A stretch of 64,000 nt of DNA, taken from positions 62,001 through 126,000 of the forward strand of contig NZ_JAOVZT010000005.1 in assembly GCF_025716945.1 (NCBI RefSeq), in the 5' to 3' direction. Origin of the DNA: Geodermatophilus sp. YIM 151500 (GTDB lineage Bacteria; Actinomycetota; Actinomycetes; Mycobacteriales; Geodermatophilaceae). The notes under the pieces were generated by a model. That model saw nothing but the letters and a program-made list of their open reading frames with translations, was not told the origin of the DNA and did no database searches. The position numbers were made by a program, and so were the translations under genes. This document shows positions 15,636 to 25,030 of this stretch, piece after piece. Every line of letters starts with the position of its first letter. Position 1 is the stretch's first letter.

Positions 15636-18377
15636 GTGCTGCAGGGCCGAGGACGGGAACGAGCGGCCCTCGGCGCGATGCTCGCCGATGCTGCAGCGGG
15701 CACCGGTGGGGTGCTGGTGCTCCGCGGCCTGCCCGGGGTAGGCAAGTCGGCGCTGCTCGCCGACGCTGCCGTGCGAGCCACCGATGCCTGCATGACCGTG
15801 CTGCGGACGCAGGGTGTGGAATCGGAGTCGCCGCTGGCCTTCGCCGCGTTGCAGCGGCTGCTCCGGCCGATCATGTCCCGCGCCGAGCGGCTGCCGGCTC
15901 CCCAGAGGCAGGCGCTGCGCACCGCGTTCGGGGAGGCCACGGGGGGCGAGCCCGACCGGTTCCTGATCTTCCTCGGGGTTCTCAACCTGCTCGGGGAGGC
16001 GGCCGAGCAGGCGCCGGTGCTCGCCGTCATCGACGACGCGCACTGGCTGGACGAGGCGTCGGCGGCGGCGCTGCTGTTCGTCGGGCGGCGGCTCGCCAAC
16101 GAGCGGGTGGTGATGCTCCTCGGCGCCCGCACCGGGGACGCGGTCACCATCGAGGGGACCGACCTGCCGACGCTCGACCTGGGCGGTATCGACCGCGAGG
16201 CCGCCGGCGCGCTGCTCCGAGAGCGTGCGGGGGTGCCGGTTCCGGCGGAGGTCGCCGGGGCGCTGCTCGCCGCGACCGGCGGGAACCCGCTCGCTCTGGT
16301 CGAGCTCGCGGCGACGCTGTCTGCCGAGCAGCTCGCCGGCGCCGCTCCGCTGCCCGAGCGGCTCCCGCTCACGCAGGGCGTCGAGCGGGCCTTCCTGGAC
16401 CGTCACCGGCGGCTGCCGGCCCAGGCGCAGGCGGTGTTGCTGGCCGCCGCGGCCGACGACTCCGGACGCGCTGCGGTGGTGCGCCGAGCCGCCCGGGAGC
16501 TGGGCGCCGGTGACGAGGCGTGGGAGGAGGCGGAGCGGTCCGGCCTGCTCCACGTCCGCGACGCCGCAGTCGAGCTGCGCCACCCGTTGGTGCGCTCGGC
16601 GGTCTACGGGGCGGCGACGAGCGCCGGCCGGCGGCGCGTGCACCGGGCCCTGGCCGCGGTCCTGGACCGTCCGGAGGAGGTCGACCGGCGGGCCTGGCAC
16701 CTGGCCGCGGCGGTGGAGGAGCCGGCCGAGGACGTCGTCGCCGCGTTGGACTCCGCCGGCGAGCGGGCGGCGGCCCGCGGCGGGTACGAGGCCGCCGCGG
16801 CCGCCTGGGAGCGGGCCGCCGAACTGTCACAGCCGGGGGAGGCCCGTGTTGCGCGCCTGCTCCGGGCCGCGCAGTCGGCCTCGCTGGGCGCGCAGCCGGC
16901 ACGCGCCAGGGCGCTGGCCGACGCCGGTCTCGCCATGGCCGTCGAGCCACGGCTGCGGGCCGAGCTGCGCAGGTTGCGGGCCTACCTGGAATTCCACGGG
17001 GCATCGCCGGAGGAGGCCCACCGCATGGCCCTGACGGCGGCAGCAGAGCTGGCGCCCTGGGATCGCGGGCAGGCCGCCGACCTCGCCATGCTGGGGGCGG
17101 GGCTGGCCGCCTTCGGAGCACGCTCGGCCAGCCCTGTCCGGCCGGTCGACCTGCTGCCCCCCGCCGGCCCCGAGGCACCGGTCCGGAGCCGGTGCCTGGC
17201 CGTCCTGGTGCGGGGGCTGGACGCGGTGCCGCGCCGCGACTGGCAACGGTCGACCCCGCTCCTGCGAGAGGCGGTCGACCTGGCCGATCGGCTCGACGTC
17301 GTCGCCGATGAGGACCTGCTGATGAACCTCGGTGTCGCCGCCTGGCACCTGGGCGACGACGAGGTGGCGATGCGGCTCCAGGACCGGCTGCTCGCGCATG
17401 CACGGTCGACCGGCGCAGTCACCATGATCGTGCACGCGCTGACCCGCCGCCACGTCCCGGAGCTGGCCACCGGCCGGTGGGTCGAGGCGGCCAGCGGCGC
17501 CTGCGAGGCGCTCGCGTTGGCCGAGAACGTCGCCCAGCCCGTGCTCGCCGCTTGGCCCACCGCCACGCTCGCCGTCCTCGCCGCGCTGCGGGGGGACGAG
17601 CAGCGCGCCGCCCGGCACCTGGCCGATGTCGACGCCCTTGCAGCGACGACGGCCCTCGGCATCACCACCGACCTGGTCACCGACCTCGCGCGGTGGGCCC
17701 GGGGGCTGCTCGACACCGGCACCCCGGCGGCCGCGCTGCGGCCTCTCGAACGGATCCGCTCCGAGCCCGTCGGACACCTGGCGGCGGTGGACCGCGTCGA
17801 GGCAGCCGTGCGCACGGACCGCTCCGACCTGGCCGAGCAGTGGGCCGCGGAGCTCGAGGCTTTCGCCGACGGCACGGGAGCGGCCTGGGCGGCGGCGGCC
17901 GCTGCGCACGCCCGGGCGGTGCTCGCCGACGGCGACGAGGCCGAGAAGCACTTCCGGGACGCCCTGGCCGCGCACGGGCGATCCCGGCGACGGCCGGCGC
18001 GCGCCCGCACCCAGCTCGCCTATGGGCGTTTCCTGCGCCGCCGCCGACGGCGGGTCGACGCCCGTCCGCACCTGCGGGAGGCGATGGGCACGTTCGAGGA
18101 GTTGGGCGCGGCGCCGTGGGCCGAATCCGCCCGCCAGGAGCTCCGTGCCTCGGGAGAGGCCGCACAGCGGCGAGACGCCGCGGCCGGAACCACGGAACTC
18201 ACCGCGCAGGAACAGCACGTGGTCCGGCTGGTGCGCCGGGGGTTGCCCAACCGGGAGATCGCCGCACAGCTCTTCCTGAGTCCGCGCACCGTCGACTACC
18301 ACTTGCGCAACGTGTTCACCAAGCTGGGCATCACCAGCCGCACGCAGCTGGCGGCGCTGCCGATGGAGCCGTCGTGA
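15636..18377 (+). CDS. LAL-type LuxR-family ATPase transcriptional regulator
   Basis: About 913 residues. An AAA/STAND NTPase domain has Walker A GLPGVGKS at 31-38 and Walker B APVLAVIDDAHWL. A long TPR-like helical middle follows, then a C-terminal LuxR HTH (LTAQEQHVVRLVRRGL and NREIAAQLFLSPRTVDYHL). Large regulators of this kind (MalT/LAL) activate transcription when a ligand or partner binds. The GTG at 15636 is chosen because the LAL domain begins immediately. No ribosome site is visible, but TACGCT ends seven bases upstream, so the message may be leaderless. The regulated genes are unknown; the divergent HMA/membrane/OsmC operon is one possibility. Confidence 0.8.
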   Translation: MLQGRGRERAALGAMLADAAAGTGGVLVLRGLPGVGKSALLADAAVRATDACMTVLRTQGVESESPLAFAALQRLLRPIMSRAERLPAPQRQALRTAFGEATGGEPDRFLIFLGVLNLLGEAAEQAPVLAVIDDAHWLDEASAAALLFVGRRLANERVVMLLGARTGDAVTIEGTDLPTLDLGGIDREAAGALLRERAGVPVPAEVAGALLAATGGNPLALVELAATLSAEQLAGAAPLPERLPLTQGVERAFLDRHRRLPAQAQAVLLAAAADDSGRAAVVRRAARELGAGDEAWEEAERSGLLHVRDAAVELRHPLVRSAVYGAATSAGRRRVHRALAAVLDRPEEVDRRAWHLAAAVEEPAEDVVAALDSAGERAAARGGYEAAAAAWERAAELSQPGEARVARLLRAAQSASLGAQPARARALADAGLAMAVEPRLRAELRRLRAYLEFHGASPEEAHRMALTAAAELAPWDRGQAADLAMLGAGLAAFGARSASPVRPVDLLPPAGPEAPVRSRCLAVLVRGLDAVPRRDWQRSTPLLREAVDLADRLDVVADEDLLMNLGVAAWHLGDDEVAMRLQDRLLAHARSTGAVTMIVHALTRRHVPELATGRWVEAASGACEALALAENVAQPVLAAWPTATLAVLAALRGDEQRAARHLADVDALAATTALGITTDLVTDLARWARGLLDTGTPAAALRPLERIRSEPVGHLAAVDRVEAAVRTDRSDLAEQWAAELEAFADGTGAAWAAAAAAHARAVLADGDEAEKHFRDALAAHGRSRRRPARARTQLAYGRFLRRRRRRVDARPHLREAMGTFEELGAAPWAESARQELRASGEAAQRRDAAAGTTELTAQEQHVVRLVRRGLPNREIAAQLFLSPRTVDYHLRNVFTKLGITSRTQLAALPMEPS

Positions 18378-18659
18378 TCGGGAACTGTGGCCGCCGACAG
18401 AGGACACGCGCCATCTCGACCGATGGCTGCGTGGAGCCGATGCGGCACTGAAGAGAACGAGTGCCGCGGACCCCGGAGGTGTGCTGTCCGCGGCAAGCCG
18501 ATCCGCGCGTGGGGAGGCGAGAGGAGGGCCACTGACGATGGCGTCCTGCGCTCCACCGATGGAGGGCCACGGGTCGCCTTCCTGCCTACGGGCTCGGTCC
18601 AGCCGAGGGTGCGTCTCGCCGCCTCTCGCCGAGATGGCGCCCTTCACGTGCCCGTCTAG

Positions 18660-19200
18660 CTACGCGGCGCCGATGGCTGCGCGTCGTCGGGAGACCGTTC
18701 GCTTTGTCGTCCCGAGCTGGGCAGCGATGTCCCGGATCGAGCTCCCTCGAGCGGTGAGACGGCGGACAACCTCCTGTTGTTCGGCCGACGTCAGGTCGTC
18801 GTCAGAGACGCTGTCACCGGCGAGGGCGCGTTCGACGGCGATCTCGTCGATGTCGTCTGGCGCAGGCGACCTTGTGGTCGGCGGCGGGGTGGGATCGGTG
18901 TCGATGTCATCCCAGGCCAGCGGCGGCGGCCAACCTCCCACGGCGGCACAGGCTTCAGCGGCGTCGGCGGCGGCACGCTGCTCGAGGGTCATCCGTGGCG
19001 GTGCAAGTTCCCACAGCTGCTCGTAGAGGGCAGCGACGTCCTGGGCGGTGCGGGAGGTGATCGTCCCGCTGAACACGGAGCGGCACAGGCTGCTCGGGCG
19101 GCGGCCGAGCTGGCCTGCCAGCAGCTCGGCCGACCAGCCCATGGCGAAGAGCGCTTACAGGCGACGGCGCGTGCCGGTGGCATCGACGCGGGCGCCCGGC
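18660..19200 (-). pseudogene. Nonsense-interrupted second copy of the phage-type HTH protein
   Basis: The 160 C-terminal codons from 19142 are strongly similar to the protein at 78-1142 (for example PPLAWDDIDTDPTP, DDIDEIAVERALAGD and ATK/TTKRT[IV]SRRRA). Upstream the same frame continues with RVDATGTRRRL, as in the intact copy, and then meets TAA where the intact gene has CAG. Homology fades beyond about 19200, so the zinc-ribbon half is also gone. A restart at the ATG at 19142 could still make a C-terminal HTH fragment. Confidence 0.75.
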
Positions 19201-19333
19201 GCCCGGTTCGGTCCTTCGCCGGGCCGGCGTGGAAGACGGGGGTGCGGATGCACTCGGTCTTGATGACCAACGAGGGTCAACGGCCTGGAAGGCCCTAACC
19301 AGCACGTTCAGCGGCGATCAACCCATACCAACT

Positions 19334-19374
19334 CGCAGGGTTGTTGGTTCGAGTCCGATCGGGGAAGCCCACCC
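19334..19374 (+). repeat. tRNA 3'-end-like fragment, right copy
   Basis: The sequence matches 2988-3028 over 41 bp with only a few substitutions. The T-arm reads GTTGG, TTCGAGT, CCGAT (two wobble pairs), followed by CGGGGAA. No 5' half of a tRNA is present. With the left copy it frames a 16.3-kb block containing many remnants. Confidence 0.5.
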
Positions 19375-20070
19375 GAGCAGCAGCGCATGGCCTCGCCTGT
19401 GCCAGCGAGCGCCCGACGAACGGTCGGGATCCCGGCGTCTGGAACGACGGCATGCCACAGCAGCCCAGCGCCTCTCTCTCGACGGCGGAACGCTGATCGC
19501 AGTCGCCGGTGACCGGATGTCCCCTGCCCTCGACATCCAGGTAGGTGCTGTCCCGTTCCGCGTCGACGTCCCCGAACCCGACGAGCCCGCGGCACAGCGG
19601 GCCTGAGACTCGGGGAGCCGCAGGGCCTCGTCGGTGTCCGTGTGCCACGCCGATCCGGAGGTTGTGCGCCGGCCCCGCCCAACCCATGTCAGCCGCCCCG
19701 GTGTCGATCCTCGACACATTGCCGGTTGTCGGAAAGGTGCGGCCCGGTGGGTTCGCCGGTGGCCGCCCTTTCCGCCGCACTGCTCGACGGGCATGGTCAG
19801 GTCACGAGTTCGGAAATCCGCCGCGGGGAAGGGGGTGATCGTTGTGTCCGCTCGCCCGCCGATCGCCATCGGTGGGTCCATGCGACCGGGCACCGGTCGA
19901 GGCCCCTCGATGCTCGGGCTCCTGTTCTCACCGCTGACCGGCGGGGGACTGCTGACTCTCCCGATCGAACCGCGTGCTCGTGGTTTGCGCGGTCGGGACG
20001 TGCTGCGACGCCGACAGGGCCGAGCGCCGCCGGAGGTCCACTGACCACATCGCAGTGTCAGCAGTCCTCG

Positions 20071-20100
20071 AGGCGCGCCCCACCCGTCGGTGGCGCGCCT
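20071..20100 (+). terminator. Hairpin upstream of the DksA/TraR-type gene
   Basis: AGGCGCGCC (20071-20079) pairs with GGCGCGCCT (20092-20100), followed by TCTGTGTCT. It resembles an intrinsic terminator with a weak U-rich tail, 33 bp before the next start codon. It could end a transcript from the upstream interval or act as an attenuator. Confidence 0.45.
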
Positions 20101-20132
20101 TCTGTGTCTCATCGCCCGACAGGAGATGCACC

Positions 20133-20468
20133 ATGTCCATGACCGTGAACGTGCCGGCCGCGACCGCCCCGACTCCGGCGACCAAGTGGGACTCGTTCCG
20201 GGTGCTGCTGGACGACCAGCGCGCCGACTGCGTCCGCCAGCGGGAAGTCGCCCTGGCCGAAGCGGCCACCTCGATGCCGGATCCGGTCGCCCTCAGCCGC
20301 GCCGCCAGGCTGTTGCTGACCATCGACGAGATCGACGCGGCGCTCGACCGCATCGCCGACGGCACGTACGGGATGTGCACGCAGTGCGGCGTCGAGATTC
20401 CTCTCGAGCGACTGGAATTCCGGCCGTTCGCGGCCGGCTGCGTGGCCTGCCAAGCATCGGCCCGCTGA
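20133..20468 (+). CDS. TraR/DksA-type C4 zinc finger protein
   Basis: A 111-residue protein. Helical coiled region: DSFRVLLDDQRADCVRQREVAL, then LLLTIDEIDAALDRIADGTYG. The zinc finger is CTQCGVEIPLERLEF followed by CVACQ, a C-x2-C-x17-C-x2-C arrangement. DksA/TraR proteins enter the RNA polymerase secondary channel and alter promoter response. The coiled-coil tip DxxDxA of DksA is not obvious, so the effect cannot be predicted. ATG at 20133 has AGGAGA upstream. It stands as a single gene. Confidence 0.85.
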   Translation: MSMTVNVPAATAPTPATKWDSFRVLLDDQRADCVRQREVALAEAATSMPDPVALSRAARLLLTIDEIDAALDRIADGTYGMCTQCGVEIPLERLEFRPFAAGCVACQASAR

Positions 20469-20633
20469 GCGGCCGACACCGGCGCCGGCCTCTCGGCTGC
20501 GCCGGTTCTCCTCGTACCCATCCCCCGGACGTCCACCGGTCCCACACGGCTGACCGGCACGGGCGCACGCCCGACGCGTGCGCCAAGGTCTGGGCCGATC
20601 CCGCTGGCAGCAGACGGCGGAACAGGAGCAAGC

Positions 20634-21923
20634 ATGTCCTTCGAGGAGGAGTACTTCCCATCCGGGCGGGCATCCGCCACCGGCGCCCCGCGGCAGGTGG
20701 CCGTGATCGGCGCCGGCATGGTCGGCCTGTCCTGCGCCTGGTTCCTGCAGGAGACGGGTGTGCAGGTCACCGTCTACGAGCGTGACCGCATCGCCGCCGG
20801 CGCCTCGTGGGGCAACGCCGGCTGGATCACCCCGGCGCTGACCGCGCCGCTTCCGGAGCCGGTGGTGCTGCGCTACGGGCTGCGGGCGGTGCTCAACCCT
20901 CGGTCGCCGGTCTACCTGCCGCTGCGTGCCGACGCCACACTGGCCCGCTTCCTGACCGGCTTCGTCGCGCACAGCACCGAGCGAGCATGGCGGCGCGGCA
21001 TGGCCGCGTACGTGCCCCTGAACGAGCGGGCACTGGAGGCGTTCGACGTGCTCGCCGCGGGCGGGGTGATGGCCGCCACCCACCGGGCGGAGACGTTCCT
21101 GGCGTGTTTCCGCCGCGAGCGCGAAGCCGAGCGCCTCTGCGCCGAACTCGAGCACATCCGCGACGCCGGGCAGACGGCGAACTTCCACGCGGTCACCGAC
21201 TGGCGGGTGGGCGCGACGGAACCGGTGCTGACGGACCGGGTCGGCGCCGCAGTGCAGATCCACGGGCAGCGGTACCTGCACCCACCGGAATTCGTCACCA
21301 GCCTTGCCATGGCCGTGGAGGCTCGCGGCGGCCAGATCGTCCAGGCAGCCGAGGTCACCGACCTGCAGCACCGCACCGGTGGCGTCACCCTGGTCACCGC
21401 GGCCGGGGAGCGACCGCATCACGATGCCGTCGTCGTCGCCACCGGAGCCGACCTGAGCCGGTTGACGCGTCGATTCGGGGTCCGGTACCCGGTGCAGGCC
21501 GGCCGCGGCTACAGCTTCAGCGTCCCGGTGGACCGCATGCCGCGCGGCCCGCTGTACTTCCCGACCCAGCGGGTGGCCCTCACGCCGCTGGGCGAGCGGC
21601 TGCGGATAGCCGGGATGATGGAGTTCCGCCGCCCCGGCGATCCGCTCGACCCCCGGCGTATCGGTGCCATCGTCGACGCCGTCCGCCCCTTCGTGACCGG
21701 CGTGGACCTCGACGACCGGCGCAACGAGTGGGTCGGCTCCCGCCCGTGCACCCCCGACGGGCTGCCGCTGCTCGGCGCGACCGCGTCGCCACGCGTGTTC
21801 GTCGCCGGTGGTCACGGCATGTGGGGCATCGCGCTCGGTCCCATCACCGGGCAACTGATCGCGCAGACCGTGCTCAAGGGGGAGTCCCCACCCGAGCTGG
21901 CGCCCTTCGACCCGCTGCGCTGA
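20634..21923 (+). CDS. FAD-dependent oxidoreductase, DadA/DAO family
   Basis: A 429-residue flavoenzyme. The FAD Rossmann motif is VAVIGAGMVGLSCAWFLQET near residue 23, ending in the ribose-binding Glu of VYERD. ASWGNAGWITPAL is typical of the D-amino acid dehydrogenase (DadA) group. Near the C-terminus, SRPCTPDGLPLLG and AGGHGMWGIALGP complete the DAO fold. It oxidises an amine or amino acid to the imine, but D-alanine, hydroxyproline or glycine cannot be distinguished here. ATG at 20634 has AGGAG upstream. No alanine racemase or partner subunit is adjacent. Confidence 0.8.
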   Translation: MSFEEEYFPSGRASATGAPRQVAVIGAGMVGLSCAWFLQETGVQVTVYERDRIAAGASWGNAGWITPALTAPLPEPVVLRYGLRAVLNPRSPVYLPLRADATLARFLTGFVAHSTERAWRRGMAAYVPLNERALEAFDVLAAGGVMAATHRAETFLACFRREREAERLCAELEHIRDAGQTANFHAVTDWRVGATEPVLTDRVGAAVQIHGQRYLHPPEFVTSLAMAVEARGGQIVQAAEVTDLQHRTGGVTLVTAAGERPHHDAVVVATGADLSRLTRRFGVRYPVQAGRGYSFSVPVDRMPRGPLYFPTQRVALTPLGERLRIAGMMEFRRPGDPLDPRRIGAIVDAVRPFVTGVDLDDRRNEWVGSRPCTPDGLPLLGATASPRVFVAGGHGMWGIALGPITGQLIAQTVLKGESPPELAPFDPLR

Positions 21924-21993
21924 CCCGCCCGCGCACCCGTGCCCGTCGACGGCGAGCTCTTTGCCTCGCCCCCGGCGGGCCAGGTCTTCCCGC

Positions 21994-22473
21994 ATGGAGC
22001 CCTGCGTGCTGCACACGCCCAACCACCGGTCCGTTCCCGCCCCCGGCCAGCTGTTGTCGGTCACGACCCTGCCCGACCCCCGCCCCGGACGAGTGGTCGT
22101 CGAGGTCGTCGGCGAGGTCGACTCCTACACCGCGCCGGTGCTCGAGATCTGCCTCCAGTCGCAAGCGACCCGAGCGGGTCTGCATGAGCTCGTCGTCTTC
22201 CTGGGACAGGTCCGGTTCCTCGGTGCCGCCGGGGTCGAGGTCCTGGCCCGGGCGGATGAACGTTGCCGGATGCGCGGCGCCCGCCTGGTGATCCGCACCG
22301 GCGGTCGCCGCTGCGTCCTCCGTCCACTGGAGTTGACCGGCCTCACCGCCGTCGTCGCCGTCGACCCGGCCGACGGCGAGCGCACTCAGCTGCGCCGCTC
22401 GCGAGCGGGCGGGCCGCCGCGGACGAGCCCACGCCGCCCGCCGGCACGGCGTCCGCGGCGGGTGTGCGGGTGA
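21994..22473 (+). CDS. STAS-domain protein (anti-sigma factor antagonist-like)
   Basis: A 159-residue protein with one STAS domain: VVEVVGEVDSYTAPVLEICL, then LHELVVFLGQVRFLGAAGVEVL. In SpoIIAA-type antagonists the loop after the second strand reads D-S-x-G, with the phosphorylated Ser. Here it is GAAG, so it cannot be switched by the usual kinase. The 40 C-terminal residues are Arg/Pro-rich and probably disordered. No anti-sigma kinase or sigma factor is adjacent. ATG at 21994; the region upstream is close to the oxidoreductase stop (70 bp). Confidence 0.75.
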   Translation: MEPCVLHTPNHRSVPAPGQLLSVTTLPDPRPGRVVVEVVGEVDSYTAPVLEICLQSQATRAGLHELVVFLGQVRFLGAAGVEVLARADERCRMRGARLVIRTGGRRCVLRPLELTGLTAVVAVDPADGERTQLRRSRAGGPPRTSPRRPPARRPRRVCG

Positions 22474-22666
22474 GCACAGCCGGCCGTCAGCCCGTGTCGA
22501 GGCACGCCACGGCTCACCACAGCCGCTCGGCCCCCCGGACGGCTGCGGCGGGGCGGCGCCGGGGTTGCTCACCGTGCGGCCGCGTCAGGAGCGGGCGGCC
22601 TTTGCCGTCCTGCTCTTCCCGCGCGGCTGACCGCCCTGACCGGCTCTCGCCAGGTGCCGCCGGTGG

Positions 22667-23176
22667 CTACACGAGGGCGCGGCAGGCCAGCAGCTCGATG
22701 CACCGCCGAGCGGTAATCAGGCCCAGCAGCCGGTCCGCGTGGTCGACCACGGGGACGGCCTCGGTGTCCGCGGCAAGCATCGTGCGGGCAACGGCGGCGA
22801 GGTCGTCGGAGTCGCGCACCCGTGGGGTGTACCCCCGGACCAGCCGGCGCAGCGGTACGCGTTGCGCGCCCAGCGGGCCGGGAGGCCACGCCAGGGCGAG
22901 GTCATGCTCCTCGAGCACGCCCAGCGGCCGCACCTGGGCGTCGATGACGACCAGGTGTCGTTGCTCGGGGCCACGCAGTCGCGTCCACGCGGTCCAGAGC
23001 GAGGTGTGATGATCAGCGACCGGAGGACTCCGGTGCATCACCTGTCCTGCCGTCGGTGCGCCGTACCGCGCGCACCTGGCGGCGGCGACAGACGTGAGCA
23101 ACTCCCGCTGGGCCGGCGCGGGGGCTGCTAGCCCCGCGGCGATCGCTGCATCGGTGCTCGCCGGACGGCGGATCAT
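22667..23176 (-). CDS. CBS-domain pair protein
   Basis: A 169-residue protein with two CBS domains. The first covers about residues 45-105 (VMHRSPPVADHHTSLWTAWT ... HLVVIDAQVRPLGVLEEHDL). The second covers about 108-165 (VRGYTPRVRDSDDLAAVART ... AVPVVDHADRLLGLITARRC). Such pairs bind adenine nucleotides and often act as energy or redox sensors. The 30-residue N-terminal extension is unremarkable. ATG at 23176 has GAGAGGAG upstream. No catalytic domain is fused, and the partner is unknown. Confidence 0.85.
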   Translation of the reverse strand: MIRRPASTDAAIAAGLAAPAPAQRELLTSVAAARCARYGAPTAGQVMHRSPPVADHHTSLWTAWTRLRGPEQRHLVVIDAQVRPLGVLEEHDLALAWPPGPLGAQRVPLRRLVRGYTPRVRDSDDLAAVARTMLAADTEAVPVVDHADRLLGLITARRCIELLACRALV

Positions 23177-23461
23177 CGCGCTGCTCCTCTCGGTGCCGTG
23201 GCTGTTGGCAGGTCATCCGCCCGACGAGCGCCACAGGCGTCGCTCCCTGATGTCCCCGCCGACCGGCGCCCGACCGATCCGGTTCGCCGCTGGTGGGCCG
23301 GCCTGGGCACCGGCACCTCCTCGCCGCCGTCGACGATGCCGCCTTCCGACGGCAACGCGCCACGGCCGCCGACGGTCATCTGAGGCAAGGTGGTGTTGCC
23401 GGTCGTCGGCAACGGATGCGGGGTCCGCGTGTCGAGCCGTCGCACCGGTGGGAGGGTGACC

Positions 23462-24685
23462 ATGATCCGCCGTGCCGAGGAAGTGCACCGCGAGAGGGGT
23501 TCGACGGCGACGCCGGACTGGTTGGCCGCAGTCGGCGACGCGGCGGCGTCTGCTGCTCGGGCACCGGCCGAGCTGCTCGGGGAGTACCTGCCGCTGCTGG
23601 CCGACGCCGCGATCCACGGCCGCCGTCCCGACGCCTGGGAGCTCGACGCGGTGCGGGAGCTGGGCCGACGGGCGGCCGCCGACGGCGTCGGCGCCCGCCG
23701 CGCTGTCGACCTCTACCTGTCGGCGGCCTGGCGGCTGTGGCGGCAGCTTCCGGTCGTCGTGCGCTCCTCCGACCCGGAGAAGGTCCGTCGCGCCGCGGAG
23801 GCCGTCCTGCGGGTGCTCGACGACGCCATCGGCGTCCTGGTCGACGGCCACCAGTCCGAACGGCGGGACATGATCCGCCGCGAGGAGACGCTGCGCGCGG
23901 AGTTCGTCGATGATCTGCTGCGCGGCGACGCCGACGTCTCGGCGATGGTGCAGCGCGCCGAGTTGTTCGGCATCGACCTGGGCAAGCCCCACCACGTCGC
24001 GCTGGTGGCCCCCCGAGACCCCGACTGCGACGTGAGCCGGGCCGCCGCTGTGCTGGAACGCGCCGTGGTGGACCGGTTCGGCGATCGCGAGGTGCTCGTC
24101 GCCACCAAGGACGGCCGCGTGGTCGTGCTCGTGCCCAGCGCGGCCACACCCGCCGGCGCCGCGGCGCGAGGCCTGGACATCGGTGAGCTGCTGCGCCAGG
24201 ACCTGGAGCGCTTGCGCATCGTCGGCCGCTGGCGAGTAGCAGCCGGGCGCGCGTTCCCCGGGGCCTACGGCGTCGCCAGGTCCTACGAGGAATGCCGGGA
24301 GAGCCTGGCCTTCGCCGACCGGCTGGACCTCGACGACGAGGTCGTCCACGCCCGCGACCTCCTGGTGTACCGGGTGCTCGGCCGGGACCAGGCCGCGATC
24401 GTCGATCTGGTCCGCGACGTGCTCGGCCCGCTGGCGCAGGTCCGGGGCGGGCCGCAGGTGTTGCTGGAGACGCTGCAGGCCTACTTCGGCGCCGGTGACG
24501 TCGCCACCGAGGCCGCCCGGCGGTTGCACGTCTCGGTGCGCACGGTCACATACCGATTGGCCCGCGTCGCGCAACTGACCGGCTACAGCGTGACCCGGCC
24601 GGATCAGCGGTTCTCGCTGCAGGCCGCCGCGCTCGGCGCGCGGCTGCTCGAATGGCCCGCGAGACCGTTGCCCGCCGAAGGGTGA
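23462..24685 (+). CDS. PucR/CdaR-family transcriptional regulator
   Basis: A 407-residue regulator. An N-terminal helical domain of the RsbRD/PucR-associated type spans about residues 1-140, followed by a degenerate GGDEF-like region (GRWRVAAGRAFPGAYGVARSYEECRES, at about 255-285). The C-terminal PucR HTH_30 domain includes LLETLQAYFGAGDVATEAAR and RTVTYRLARV. Proteins of this family often activate purine, polyamine or sugar-acid catabolism. The ATG at 23462 has GGGAGGG upstream. It precedes serA by about 345 bp in the same direction, and a link to serA is possible but not shown. Confidence 0.8.
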   Translation: MIRRAEEVHRERGSTATPDWLAAVGDAAASAARAPAELLGEYLPLLADAAIHGRRPDAWELDAVRELGRRAAADGVGARRAVDLYLSAAWRLWRQLPVVVRSSDPEKVRRAAEAVLRVLDDAIGVLVDGHQSERRDMIRREETLRAEFVDDLLRGDADVSAMVQRAELFGIDLGKPHHVALVAPRDPDCDVSRAAAVLERAVVDRFGDREVLVATKDGRVVVLVPSAATPAGAAARGLDIGELLRQDLERLRIVGRWRVAAGRAFPGAYGVARSYEECRESLAFADRLDLDDEVVHARDLLVYRVLGRDQAAIVDLVRDVLGPLAQVRGGPQVLLETLQAYFGAGDVATEAARRLHVSVRTVTYRLARVAQLTGYSVTRPDQRFSLQAAALGARLLEWPARPLPAEG

Positions 24686-25030
24686 CCGCATCCCGCACGG
24701 TGGTGGGCAGGGGGCGGTCCTCCGGCGCGGCGGACGGACGGCGGACGCTCCAGCCCGAGCGCCGCGAGGAGCACCGGGCCGGTCGGTCGGCCTTGGAGGT
24801 GTACCGGCGAAGCAGTGCGTCGGTGTTCTTGTCGGTGCCGGGCAGCGACGGACTGGCTCGAGGGGCGAAGAAGATGCCTGTCCAGTCGTCGTCGACAGGC
24901 GTGGACGTCGACCCCCTCACCGGAGGGTCGCCGTCCGGCACACGACGAGGTGGACGCCACCCGTGCCCGGCCCTCCCGTGGGGACTGCGAGGATGGGCAC
25001 CACACTCGACTCGAGGGGGACCCGCCAGAC
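24686..25030. other. Intergenic interval before serA
   Basis: No gene or clear structural element is visible in these 345 bp. The final 20 bases hold the serA ribosome-binding region (GAGGGGGA). Confidence 0.4.

Larger units (their letters stand above)
19201..20132. other. Gene-poor interval with second tRNA-like fragment
   Basis: Roughly 930 bp with no gene I can support. It contains the right tRNA-like fragment (19334-19374) and a hairpin (20071-20100). Antisense readings across the T-arm give the well-known spurious RTRTNNP/LEPTT-type peptides, which is itself a sign of tRNA-derived sequence. Confidence 0.5.

Noticed and set aside
19835-20044. Possible 69-residue ORF (GTG start, followed by a hairpin at 20071)
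   Set aside because: A G-rich stretch precedes the GTG and a terminator-like hairpin follows, but the peptide is low-complexity Arg/Gly/Pro with no family I know. I do not consider it supported.
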